A DNA stretch of 64,000 bases. Source: Albifimbria verrucaria (lineage: Eukaryota; Ascomycota; Sordariomycetes; Hypocreales; Stachybotryaceae). A model generated the notes under the pieces. It saw nothing but the letters and a program-made list of their open reading frames with translations, was not told where the DNA came from and did no database searches. Where the stretch lies: contig JAHREC010000019.1 of the NCBI GenBank assembly GCA_020081605.1, positions 1,240,001 through 1,304,000 on the forward strand, read 5' to 3'. Made by a program: the position numbers and the translations under genes. This document shows, in pieces, positions 22,021-35,100 of the stretch (the stretch's first letter is position 1; each line of letters begins with the position of its first letter).

Positions 22021-25000
22021 ATAGAGCAGTGAGTGAGTGACCCGACCGGAGGGAATAAAAAGCCAAAAAGCATAAAGCGGCATAAAAAAGCAACCACCAA
22101 AGGCCTCCTCCACCGGGGCTTGTGCTTGTGGTTGGCTGGCGCTACCGTCGGTAACCCTCTTCTGTTTAGCTCCCCTTTGGGCCCACGCTGCATACCTCTG
22201 CTTCGCCTCAGTTGACCTGCATTTCCACAACTCCAACACAGCCTGCTGCTGCTACTGCACCATGTAGGTACGCCTGTATTTAAAGCAAAAAGCAAACAAA
22301 AAGGAAATCTACCGCATGCCCACCCAGATGATGGAGCGATTTAGAACACGTCCAGAACTTGGCAGCAGCCAGGCAACGAAGGAAAAAGAAAAATAGCGTC
22401 ATGCTGGTTCGCCCCGTCTGCCAATATTGTGCAGCGACCGGAATAGCCTACCTCACACAGACTGCCTGCCTGCCCGCCCTGCCCTGCCCTGTCCTGCCTG
22501 CCTGCCTGCCTCTGGCTGGACCTGCGCGCTATCCCATCCCAAGACCCTCAACCACCCCATGCCATCCCGACTAATGTATGGCAAAGCAAGTACCGTGTGT
22601 CTTGTCTGCTCGCTCTGCCGTCTGCGCTATTTGTGCACACCGAGATGTTTCTATTCCTGTGTCTTGTAAGACTGGATCGGTGAGTCCTCGTGGTCACCCG
22701 CTTTTGCCTCTTCTAAAACCCCTCTCCCCTGCTTCCGTGGTAACGTATTCGCGAGAGATGCCATGTTTCCATCCCGCGAGAGAGCTTACACGCTTCCTGG
22801 TCCACCTTGTTTCCCTCCTGGGTAGAATATTGGGCTAAATTACACTGCACGACCAACCCCCAGGCCACCCGGAGAAGACCATCTATCCACTCAGCGGTCA
22901 TGGCTACCACGTTCCTCTGGGTCCAATCACATCCCTCGGGCTCCAAGCCTAGCCATCGGCTCCGAGTGGAGGTCTTGTCTAACATATTCCGCCCCCAGGC
23001 CTGTCCCTCCCAGCGGTCCCGCAGCACGTTTCTTCCCGGGTGAGATTTTCTCGTCCCAATCCGGTAATTCGTGTCCCGGGAGCCCGCGCGTGCTATTTGC
23101 CAGTCGCCGCTCCACGCTTCTCGAGCCCTGTTCCTTGTCTCGCTGCCACCATGTCTTGGCTGGTGACGATGAGCGTGCCAGTGAGGCCAAGCCGTCTGTC
23201 CATCGTGAAGGGGCCTGGTTCAGTTCAAGGGCTCATTAGTGTCGCGCCCACTCCAAATTCCGTCCTCCTCATCCCAGTGCCCTGGGTTTTCCATTCATTC
23301 TTCGCCTTGACCAGATGTGAACCAACTTGTCCAAACAAAGAAAAGGTCTCAGTGGTAGAGTTAACCAGTCGCATCAAACCATCGAAAGCAGAACGTAACC
23401 AGTAAACGTGGGTGGTCTTTGAAACCCAAACTCCAGCAGACGGAGGGCGAATTGGGGCCTTACCGTGTGCCGCGCGCTGTGGATGGACTGGCTGGTCCAC
23501 CCAGCACAGGCCTCTCTCTCTCTTTCTCACTCTCTGGGTAGCATTCTCCTCCCCCTCCCCTCCCTCTCCCTCTCCTTCTCCCTTCCCTTCAGGTAGTATG
23601 TACGCAGGGTTCGACAGACACACTTTGAGTGGGTTGGGAGAACAAACAGCGCGTGCAGCGGGTAGAGTTCCGACGGTGTTTCGCACTACCCAGCGATCCA
23701 CCGCCCAGCTTAGCCTCCTCCACAATGATTGACATTGGCAATCTGAGGTGATCCCCGGCTTGGGACAAGGTTTCGCATTCCTGGTGATTTTGTAGTTGGG
23801 TCGCCGCGTGCGCGCAGGGCTCCATCTTGGCACAACGATGGGCTCTAAGATGAAGATACGCAACCTTGCAGCAAATCATTTTCTGAGCACTGAATTGCGG
23901 CAAGGCTAGCCCAGTGCCCTAGCAAGAACGAAATACGGCATGGTAGCCCAGCCCAGTATCTGAATCAGACCCAGTACGGGCTTCTCCCGTCCACGCTGAG
24001 GTGCGTCTTCTGTCTCAACAGCGGCCAGGCATTCTAGACTCCCCAGGGCCACTCAATAGCCTCAAGCACCACGACATGCTCACTGCAGGCTCGCCGCTTC
24101 TGGTTTGCTTTTCCCATGTCATCGACACAGGGGGATGGGAGGGGGCATGACAACCGGTAGCCAACCAGATTCGCCCATCTGTTCCTGAGGGTTAAGCTTT
24201 CAGCCTGCCTCGTTCAATGTATGATGGTGGAAATGGCATTTTTTAAGCGCCCCACGGCTTGTGCCGAACCGTGAGGAGGGCGTGCTCGCTTTCTCTGCCC
24301 TTTGTTTGCTTGTGACCCCCTTCCCTCCAGCTTCCCATTCGCTGCCGCAACATTGAGGCCACGAACAACAGTCAACGCTACGCGATAAGCTCTAGCATGG
24401 CGTCCATCGGAAAACGTTTTTCGGGGTGATTTTGACTCTGAGCGCCGTCCAAGTGATCTCGGCTACGAGGGCTTCTGGCCCAAGGCTAGAGCCGAGCTAA
24501 GATGCCAGTTGGAACGTCCAGTAGACTGGTCTCGGTCGACTATGGAGAACAACGGTCGGAGCTCCCTCCCAGTTGGCATCGACAACGTAGAAACTAAAAG
24601 CCACAACTAGTCTAGCTCACTGGCTAAGCCTTGTCACCGGCACCTAGAATCGTACGTCTGATTGGGCAATGAACGAAGGTGGGAGGACGCCCTTGCTGTG
24701 TGCCAATGGTCTATCGGGTGATCCAAAAAAGAAATGAGAGTTGAGGCGGTGCGACGACTTTGGAGCCACCAGCCCCGGCCCAAGCACCTGTCGAAGATGC
24801 GATGGGGCATGTGCATTCGAACAACATCAGAAGCGTCCCGTAGCTTACAGGCAATCATAACATACCTAGACCGATGGTATGCTCTCAACGTCATGCTGAT
24901 GAGCTAGTGGACTGAAGTAACAGTGAGCAGCTAGCCCCTGGACGTGGGGACTGAAATGTGATGACTACATACGTGTGACAACGTGATATCCACCTGCTTG

Positions 25001-28000
25001 TCAGATACCACGCTGCATTGGCCTTGCATTCTGCTACGGGAGAGCGGGGTTTCCCATTCGCTGGTTCGCTGCACCGCAAGATTACCACTGCAATGCCGCT
25101 GGTGAGGTCGACCGATGGCCTCTTCTAGAAGCCTAGCCTACAGCCATTGAGCAGCGCGCCTCTGCAGTCATCGTTCCATCTCATACCTGTCCTGTCCCGG
25201 CGTGGGCCTGATGCATCACTTCTCTCTCTTCTCTTCGTAGCGCTTCATTAAAGCATGTCCAGGTTGATCAATCCGCAATGCATGGTGCGGCCGACCTGTG
25301 GTGGTCCAGGGTTGATCGCGCTATGTCCACTCCTCTGCTATTACCCGTCCAGTGGAATCCAATCACACGAACGCCCCAGACGACTATCCTTGGGGATCCT
25401 CCGGTGACGAGATGCCACCAACAAATAAAAATCGTAAACATGATCGGTCACTATTGGGTGCCTTGCAGTGAGTGTCGAAACTCGCAGAGGCCTGCGTTGC
25501 TCCATTACGATGCCAGCTTCATGGACCACGGACAAGCATTGGGTTCCCAGAAATGCGACCATGTTTGCTTTTGGGTCGAGGTTGGCATGGACCGTTGCTG
25601 CATCTGCAGTCACCGGGAATCCCGTCCGCACTCATCTGCCCTGAAGGTTTGGTTACGGCCCTAGGATTCCCAAACACATCTCATCTTGGTGGCCACAGGC
25701 TCCCTGTCCAGTTCCGTGGACATGGTTGAGGGCGGCGCGCCCCTGGGACCCGTCTCCTTGGGTACGGACTAACCATCAACCCTGCCTTAAGCAACCGTGC
25801 TTTTTGTTTTCCTTTTGCTACGTTGTAGTCGATGGATGCCCCAGGCCCTGTACCGTAGCATCCTCATTACGGCTCATGAGGTCAGGGCTCACCATAGCGT
25901 CCTTGGCGCACGCGGCATTAAACCCTTCGAGACCCCTCCAGTGTTCTGGGTCACTGGTCAGTGCAGTGCACCCCATAGCACTACTCCACAGATGAGTGCT
26001 CATCGAGCTTCCTAACCAAGCACTTCCCAAAGAAGCCGCCTTTGCGATGAAACCTCCCCTGCTGTCGAGTTTACAATCTGAAGCTCGCTTCCTGCCGCCG
26101 ATAGCCTGTACTCTGCGGCGTTCCTCAACACTTCAATCCGTGCCAGTCACGCATTAAATTGAATATCCTGTGCCAAGGGTTGAGAGAGTCAAGACTTCTT
26201 GTGAAGGCTGTGATTGGCATCTTGGATGGGGCCCAGAGTATGCATCTGAAAGCGCCCATCGCACCTAAGCTTCCTTATCCTAAAATCTTGCCGCCTGTCT
26301 TCCTTCCTCTGTGGCGTCGCTGACATGCCGTTGCATGCATAAAGCTGTAGCGTGGACTCGCCCGCTCAGCCCTACCGGGTCACCATGAACTAGATAGCGG
26401 CGCAACGCCGTACGAGGGCGGGGTGAGCAGACAGGCACCCGAGTGAGAGCATAGGGCACTGTGCTAAGATGACCAACCTGTCGGTAGAACACTTGCCTCC
26501 AAAAGGCGGGTAAGCCATCACATCGTATCGCATGCAGGGTCAGAAAGTGGCTGCCGACAAACGCCATTGCGGAGGACATCGTCAACCATGCAAGTGGGAG
26601 GACCTAGTGCATTCTGCGTTTTGAGGGCTGCAGTAGCAGAACATGAGATGAAGAGATTCATACATTGATTGGCCAAGGATGAATAGTCTCGTTCACTAAG
26701 GGGTCAGGAGACGTCTCTTGATGAGACAGCCCTTGACGTCCGTTCCACAGATTGGCCGGCTCACCAGTTGACGGGCCAGCGTTTGCCCCAGTCCGCGGCT
26801 TTTCGGGTTGGTTTATCCTTGGAAGATTTCGAGACTAATGCGTGTAGCAGGTTGATGTGACACACATTCCTTTTCCCTCTCCTTTGCGTCGAGCTCGATA
26901 TACGAAGAATGCGAGAGTGTATTATCCTGCGACTCCGTAATGTCGGTAACGATAAGCGCAGGCCAACATGGGGGCCAACCCTGTTCCCCGGTAATGGAGC
27001 CATGGAAAAGGCGGAGCGGACAAGGGTAAGCCCTTGACCTGCCGCCGACGCTCTGGTACGGATGTGCTTTTTTTTTTTTGGTCATCCCCTCTTCCTTGCT
27101 CCTATAGTCCATCCATTATTACCTTACCGTCACATCAGATAGTGTTTGGTCGGCTTTCGATTGCCACATGGCTGCGCCCGTCGTCGACCTACCCTTGCCA
27201 TCATTTCCGACCGTCATGATACCGCTTCCCAGATCCCCTTTGTTTGAGTCCAAGGGTAGTGGTCCGAAATCAGACTCACTGCTCTAGACCTGAGCTTCTC
27301 CATTGGCAGTCCAGTAGCAGCTGTAGTATATCTTGATTACGATAAGACCCTACACAACTGATCACGACGTTAACGAATCTGCTATTGGGTGCACTTGGAC
27401 CAATACCACATCTCGCCTGGCTATATGATCGTGATCGTCAGGGCCAATTGCCGGATTGTTACGACAGTGCTGAGATTTACTTGCACGGTCGAATATCGTC
27501 AGAGCTTCTGCACCTTGCTCTCAATTCCGTATGGTGTGTGCTGACGGGGTGGGAGGGTGTGGCTGGTGACGGCAGGGTAGCATTGGAGGCTTAGGCTTGG
27601 ATGTGTAGGGCTGAGCAATGCGGTCATGATGTGAGGGAGTGTCAAATTGCTTCACCCCTGTAAGTTTTCTACAAAAACGCCCCTGCTATCAGAAGCTGGG
27701 TACGAATCAGAGCGGTCTGCCACGTACCTCTTCCCTGGCCTACCTGCGAAGCCTCCAATTAGGCAGGATAAGCAAACGCCGTTGCAGATTGCTCGAGACG
27801 CCCTGTCTTGCAAAGTATACAGCGGCACAGGCATTGTCCGTGCTCAGCAAGGTTATGTCTCTCCATCCAGGCCGTGTCATCGAGTTTACCCTTGTGGATG
27901 ATCTCGTGGAGTGTCGTAGGTATTCGCATCATCATGCCGTTCGTAATCTTGAGTATTGTCAGAACAATAAGCTCGAGTCTTGATGTCCTTGCGTTTTCGT

Positions 28001-29349
28001 TTGGTATCCACCAGGCTAGGGTCCCCCTCCACTCGTAATCTTTCCTCGAACCCTGGTCCACCCAACGGTGACTTTCACAAGAGACAAACCCTGCTTGGTC
28101 GATGCCGCCAAGTCACGATCAACCTTCCCGCAGGTCCCAAAATGGTAATCAGTGCGATGGCCATGTGTTGCGCGCCCGTCCAGCCCTGTGTGTCTCCCGT
28201 CACAGCGGTGCCGGCCGCCCCATGGTCACAGTCTGAGCAAGGGTGCAAGGGCTTGCAAACACCTCCTAACAGGACCGGCCAACCAATCAATGGCCAGATA
28301 GCCCTGTCGTCTCTGAGACAGTGCCGTGCCTAGATTGCTTGCGACCTTGAGCTTATCAATGGCACAGCTGCAGACGAAATATCGAACAGCAGATCCAAAA
28401 GGGAAGGAAAATCAATAAAGGGGAGGGACAGGGACAGCTAGAGAACTCACCCAAGCGCCCGGGCCCCGGTACGTGAACATGTGCGTTGCTTCCGGTCCAA
28501 CATTTTGCTGAGTTTCTTCCAGCCTGCATCTTGACATTCCCCATCGCACCGTTGACGTAGCGTCTCGGACTCTGCCCCAGCCTCGGCACAACGCTCGAAA
28601 AAGTGAAACCCAATTTCCGCGGCGAGCGGAAATCGGCCTAGAACCTCACCTTCCAAAGGGTTTCCAGTCCTCCCTCGCATGCACTAGGTAGGCGGAGGTC
28701 GACCCGCGGTATACATTCCAGTGCCTCGGTGAAGTAAACTCTGGAAGTGCATGGCCTGGCCTGTCTTGCGTGTGAGTTCACCACGCAGAGTCACCCCGCC
28801 GCTGGGGAAGAAGAGTTTCGGGCTCGCCGAGGCCCTGATCAGCCACAGAATGGCCGGAACGCCTTCCCCAGGCAGACACCCCCATCCACCGGCAGACTTG
28901 GGACGCAGCGTCTGCTTTGACTGGTTGGTCGGTAAATGTACGGGGTACCGTATCCCTGGCGAGGACGCAGGCCTGGGGGTGACAGCAGGTGACGGTTGCA
29001 TGCGTATCTGAGCATGTCTTCGGCGGCGTTGCGTTGGCCTCCAGGCGGGCACTACCTCAGAAGAGGTACATTGTGGCCTAGCATCAGCATTGTGGTCAAC
29101 GACAGTTGAAAGGCATCCCCAGTCGTGCAGTATCTCGTAACTTTCATCTCGCGTATGCATGAGCTTGGTCCAGGTCTTTGGCTTGCACATCTAGTCTAAA
29201 CTCTGCGATCAACAACTCGGCCTAGTTCGTCTGACACAGTCAGCGGGAAAGGGCGTGTTGTAGACTCTACGTGGTAGGTTTGGAGCAACGTTGCTCGCCG
29301 AGGTGATTCTGTTGATGACGATGATGGTAGTGAGCTTACTTGCGGCGTG

Positions 29350-29374
29350 GCATAGCATGGCATGGCATGGCATG
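29350..29374. repeat. (GCATG) microsatellite
   Basis: Five consecutive GCATG/GCATA units (CATAGCATGGCATGGCATGG and on). Seen directly, within the gene desert. Confidence 0.7.
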
Positions 29375-32060
29375 ACATTCCGGTAGGTGGTGAGGCTTAC
29401 GATCCATTGAGTGCAGACGTGGTGCGGTGTATTGTGCTAGCTCGGGACGTACAGACCGTAGTCCTGGTCTCACGGTGGGTGCGATGGAGCTGGAGGAGAG
29501 CACAGGGCAAGCACCCGCCAGCGTTGATGCTGTTCGTGGTGGCAGGTGCCTACCGCGCTGTACCTCTCCAATCGGGACTGCGCGTAATACCAGAGCGCCA
29601 TGCTACCTGCGTGGCACGGTAGGCGATGCTACGATACCATGTACCTCCCTAGGGTTAAGCATAGGCCATAAGGTATCACAAGGTAAGACGGCAAGGCAAG
29701 GGTCCCACCACGATCTCTGAGACAAACATCTCGGCATTCGCGCCTTTCGGCACACCAAGGTTAAGCCACGATTGATTCTACCCGTTAACAAGACCAGACG
29801 TAAACCGTCACGCGCCGTTGTCTTCGTTAGTCTACCGAACCAGTGACACCACCCGCATCTTCCCGTTCTGCCGACCCACGCCCGTCTTTTCGCCCTTCCA
29901 CCTTCCTACCAACCTACCTGTTCCCACACGAGAGACGAGCAAGGCAAAGACAGACAGACAACCTTCGTTGACGCAGTCCCGGGTAGGTGCTTACTGTCAA
30001 TGGAATGCACAATACCACAATGACTGGATCTTGCATGGAATCCCAGCAATTCAACCTTAGCATCGCACTGCAACCTGTATACGGTTAATCACGTCTCACC
30101 CCATGTCTCTCCTTGGACCCCTGTCGCTCCCCACTCACAGTCCATCGATGTCACTGCGGGACGTGATTGAAAGCGGCCAAGGTGTCAAGGGGAGGGAGGC
30201 TTCCCAAAAAGAAAAACGACGAGAGTCAAACTCAAGGGTTGATCGACCAAAGGTGGAGACGATGATTGTCCTTCGAATCGCCTAGGCCACATGGCGTCTG
30301 GCAACACTCATCTTACCATCGATGTCTTAGTCCCCGGTTTTTCCCCCAGCACTAAACCAAAGGCATGTTGTGGTATGCTGTCCTGGCACAACTTTCACTT
30401 ACACGCCCCTACCTTCCTACCTTAACCTTGCTGCCATCTGATGTGTAGGTATGCGAATACCGTCTCATGGCCTCTCTCCACTGATCTCGTCCTAGCGCCT
30501 TCCAACGACAAAAAGCTTCATTCTCGTATCGGCCTAGGTAGCTTGGGTAGGTCCTCGCTCGACCCATCCACCCATTAATCATGTGCCTCCGTCGACATTG
30601 CAGTTAAGCCTCCCGCGGCGTGGTAACGGCCGTAACCGCTGCTTGGCGCCACCCGAACTCGTTAACCAAGAACCAAAAAACGCATCACATGGCCTCGCCC
30701 TTGTCCATTTTGACTCAACGGAAAGTACGATAAGCTTCTTGCTTGCTAACGCCCCAGGCTCTATCATGAGCTAGCACTGGCCTCTCCAGCCTTGTCCACA
30801 AACCTAAGCATTGGCCTACATGCTAGGATTGCGGATTGTGATATTCACGCCAAGCAGCTTGTTTATAACAGATGCCTGCTTTTTAGACTTCGCCTCAAGT
30901 ACAGAGGAGTACCGCGTCCATTTCTTGTAAGTTACAGGCCCACAGCTTTGGCAATCATCCTCTCGCACCATGGTTCGACCTACGCCCCACGTTACCTATC
31001 TGATGACATCGACTCCATGTTCTCTTCGTCCACGCCATGTATGTATGATGGAATCGACTCTCGAGATCGCGATGGATGCGTCACTGACGGTGAAAAACAG
31101 GCTGCTCGTCTAGCCAACCATGGAGGTTGGGTGCCGTCACCACACGGGACTGCCAGGTCCCGATCCACGCCTCTGTTCTTGGCACATGCTGGGAATGGAT
31201 TTTTACAAGTGCGCTTCGCTGTTCCCCACGCGATAGTACGCGGATCACGCACGCTCTCACCCGCTCTCCTGTACCCAGACAGGAGAGTCTCTCTTTCTTT
31301 GCGCGCACACCATCCCTCCCTCCCTCCCCCGCGCATTCCATCCCCTGGTAAAGGGTTGGGCTACTGACTGTGTGTCTCAGTCAAGAAAGGGAAAACGTGG
31401 GTTTCCAACTAGCTTGCTGTTTGCCGCCATGATCCCAGTGGTTATGTTTCTAACGTGCACTCATGGTCACATCGCGCATGTCTCGGGCTCAGGTGTAGAT
31501 CCACCCTTCAGCGGTCACCTTTCTTCAAACAATGTTCGAAGCCCTCCTCGGGTCTCGCCTCTTCCGGTGCATCTTGATGTCCGTAAGCAAATCTTGAAGC
31601 ACAAGCAGTCCCCTTCAAGCAGAGACCTATCCCAGATTGGGTGAACTGGTGACCCTTCCCAGTGTCGCCCTATCATGACATTGGTTGGCGGCAGTGTGCA
31701 TTTACGGTGGGCATCTGCGGAGCGCCAGCGAAGAGGTATTGGTGACCCACTCAAGCACCCTCCTGCATGGATCGACGTCGGGGAATGTCCAACGGATTTG
31801 GACGAGGCTCCCTTCACATACAGTGCATAGTACTGAAGGAGTTGTTCCCTGTCAAGCCACGTATCCCTGGGCCCCTCTCGTGGCCCGCCTTCAGTTTGTC
31901 CCAATTGTGTGGGGTTTCATGACTGTACCAAAACGAATAGATCATTAATAGCGATCTTAAGATCCTCGCCGCGCATCGACGCCGAAGCTGGGACTGGGTC
32001 AAGGGTCGAGTTGACACGACAGTCAACCAATGAACATAGCATCGGGACGCCAGCGTGAGG

Positions 32061-32103
32061 CAGAACAGAACAGAACAGAACAGAACAGAACAGAACAGAA
32101 CAG
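32061..32103. repeat. (CAGAA)n microsatellite
   Basis: Eight perfect CAGAA units and a partial ninth, the cleanest microsatellite in the window, inside the gene desert. Confidence 0.9.
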
Positions 32104-35100
32104 CCGAGGAGCGACCTCCGAACAAGAGCGTGCTCTAATGCAACATCGCCCTATTCCGGAGTCGCCCCAGTACCAGTTAACTAAGAGCCGGAAAAGACCG
32201 TTGGGTTTGGCAAGCCACAATTCAAACGGCTAGCGGAAAGCACTAGTTTGGGCGACCAAAATTGATAGCTTGTCCCAGAGAGGTTGGGTGGGATGCCGGA
32301 ATTTCATCATGATTCGCCAGGCGCAGATAACTAATTCCATGATGCGGAAAGCCATGGCGCAACCGAGCAGCCGGAATAGGAGTCTCCCCTTGGCCCTGCA
32401 TATCACCTGTCGAGGATCCTCAAACACTGAACCACACATCTGAGCCCTTGATTCGCCGCCGTTGGTACACGGTCCTGGCGAGGCAGACACGCTCAGCAAA
32501 AACGCAGATCATGACGAAATTGTCTCTTCAACCGCGGAAATAAGAGCCTCGACCTCCAAGTGCCGCGGTATCCACGCCTGTACTTTGATTGTTTACGTCC
32601 AAAACTTGACTACAGCACAAAACACAATTCTCATCAAGATTTACGCCGTCATGTATGCTGCTACCACCCCTCCGTATCCAGAAATGGCCGATGGCCTTAG
32701 TTAGATAGTCCGGCGTATGTGCCTATGACCTATCGGTTTTCCTGGCTGTATTCTTTCCCACATGTACCAGCGGTTAACGCATCATGCACTCCGCCTTGCC
32801 AACCGCTAGGCCCGCAGTGCTGTTGGCGGCGGGGGCGGGCAACCACTGATGTTGACGTTTGGAGCCACTGTCGCCCAAAAGCCTCTTGCACCGGTGACCT
32901 GGAATGGGCGTTGGATGATGCGTCTAGCTTCATGCACACAATGCCTTGGTCCAGAAGCCTCCTGAACGACTTTCCAGGGACCTGGTACGCAGAATTGCTA
33001 CATGTTTTGGATTCAGTCTTCTGGTAGTGGCTTGCTTTTTAGTTCGACACTTGATCTCGCCTCCGGTAGAGGCGACTCTGCTTGACGACTGCGCAGAACT
33101 ACCTCGTATCATTGGACCAAGCTCTCTGGGAGAGGAACATGTGAGGCCGGAGCTTGGTCGCCTATGACCCTCAAGGGAGGGGTCGTGGCATGATGAGGGC
33201 CCCAAGCCACCTTAGAGTCTAGATGCTGCATGTCTCACTCCTCCAAGACAGCCGAAAGATGGCCAGACCTCATTTGGTCGACTTGGTTCACAAGCCAGAC
33301 GGCAAGCACACAGAGCCTCAAACTCACGGGCGGCCCATGCTTCTTGGCCCTCGAATACGACTTTGGACCAGTTGTTGTCAGACCAGTAACCAAAATGTCG
33401 CCTGGCAGACCAATAGAAGACCATACAGGGTTGACTTGTGAACCCCTCCCGCTGCTGTCAGACATGGGTTGCAAATGTTAACAGACGGCTAAACCATTGC
33501 TCCGAACATGCACTCTCAGTGGCTCCTGACGCTTGCGTTGGCCTCGTATGACATTATACAGGCTCCACGTGAGACACGATTTGCTATCGCGGTCTGCCTC
33601 CCTCAAGGGGTCCACTCCGGGCTGGCCATGGCAGGCTGATTTCGTCGCTGGCGCGCACACATACATCTCCACGGCTGGCCTGAGGGGATGGCACCACTGA
33701 GCAGTGAAAGAGGATGAGATGCAGTACCGTGGACCAGCGGGGGTTCCAGTAGCGCCACCGCTACGGTAGTTTCTGGCTCCATCCACTGCTTGGCCCGGGC
33801 TTCGCGGGAATGGCCCAAGACGCAGGCCAGCAGTAGTTTCATGTTGTTGAGGGACGTGGCGTTCGTGCAGGATGAGGGTGGACCACCACACGAGCGCAGA
33901 ATAGAGCTCAAAAGAATCGGACTGGGCCCCCCTCCCACGTTCACTAAACATTGCATCCCGGGATAGAAGGAAGGGCATGAGGTATAGAGTGATCGAGGCG
34001 GACCTAGGCTAGCAGCGTTTGGGAGGGTGTGCGTGAGTAAGTTGGTGCATTAGATTACGGGTATGTGATACTGTGAGTTAAAAGAGGAAGACGGAGGGGG
34101 CACAAGGCCAATATCCTGGGCAATAGTCGACCCGACACTGTGGATGAAGGACGCCATGCCGCCTGAGATTGGCTGTGCACCCAAGTGACGGGGCCGACCC
34201 TTGAACCTTGGCCACGTGTAGGATATGAAAAGGAGGCAAGACGAGGGGGCTAGGGAGGGGTAAAGTGCTTCACTTGCTTGTCTGGTCTGATTACCCGTGC
34301 GGTAGATGGATGAGGCAGGCGTGGGAAGCGGAGCCTAGCCCCGTGTCACTCAGAACAACCTCCTTCTGGGGAGGAACCGGGCTACCTGTCACTTGAGTGC
34401 TGGGACAGGGTGCCCTTGAGGCTACAGCTAGGGTCGAGAGAGCATGTGGATGGGGAAATGGGATGGGGTCTAGACACCGCATGCGATGGGCAATAGTCTG
34501 GCAAGAGGCAACGCAAGCCAAGCCAAGACAAGGGAGCGGTATGCTGCATCGCCAGGAACCTGCTAATTGGACTTGGAAGACCAGATGCGGTAACGTATAT
34601 CACAGACGCGAGAAGGCCAGGGCCCTGTGACAGGATGTGAGGTTATCGCTCTCCAACGACTGACTGATGCAGCAGCAGCCGAGTTGAGATTGGGACTTTG
34701 GACAGTGCCCAAGATCAGAGGCCATTCCTACAGCGAACACGGGGAGGTAATTCAAGCCACCGATGGCTAGACGGGTCCATCACTTGGCGCAGAATATCTT
34801 TAGTTCTGATTTCGAACTGCCGGAACACTTGGCCACCGGCCAATATCCGTCACGATGGGAAGAACAACCATAAATGCCACTCAGTGGAGGCTGGGTAGGA
34901 CAGAAGGCAAACCACTTGAGCCTCAAGTCGCTGAAATGACCGATGTTTTTCGGGCGCGCTCCTTATTCTGGCAAGCTGGTCCAGACACGGCCTAGGGATG
35001 GGGGCCTGGTCCTGCATCGTGCCATGTCATTTTCCAATGGCTCTCTCCCTACGTCCAGGGTTCTGATCAGGCTTTCTTTCCTTTCTTTGCGTCTGCTCCT

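Noticed and set aside
23225..23863. A 212-codon minus-strand frame, the longest in the gene desert
   Set aside because: Low-complexity (GEGEGEGGEGEE from a CT tract), no recognisable domain, and equally long frames overlap it on the other strand.
31372..31644. Possible small secreted protein with a hydrophobic stretch near its start
   Set aside because: The basic start is long for a signal peptide, cysteines are few, and nothing supports transcription or homology.
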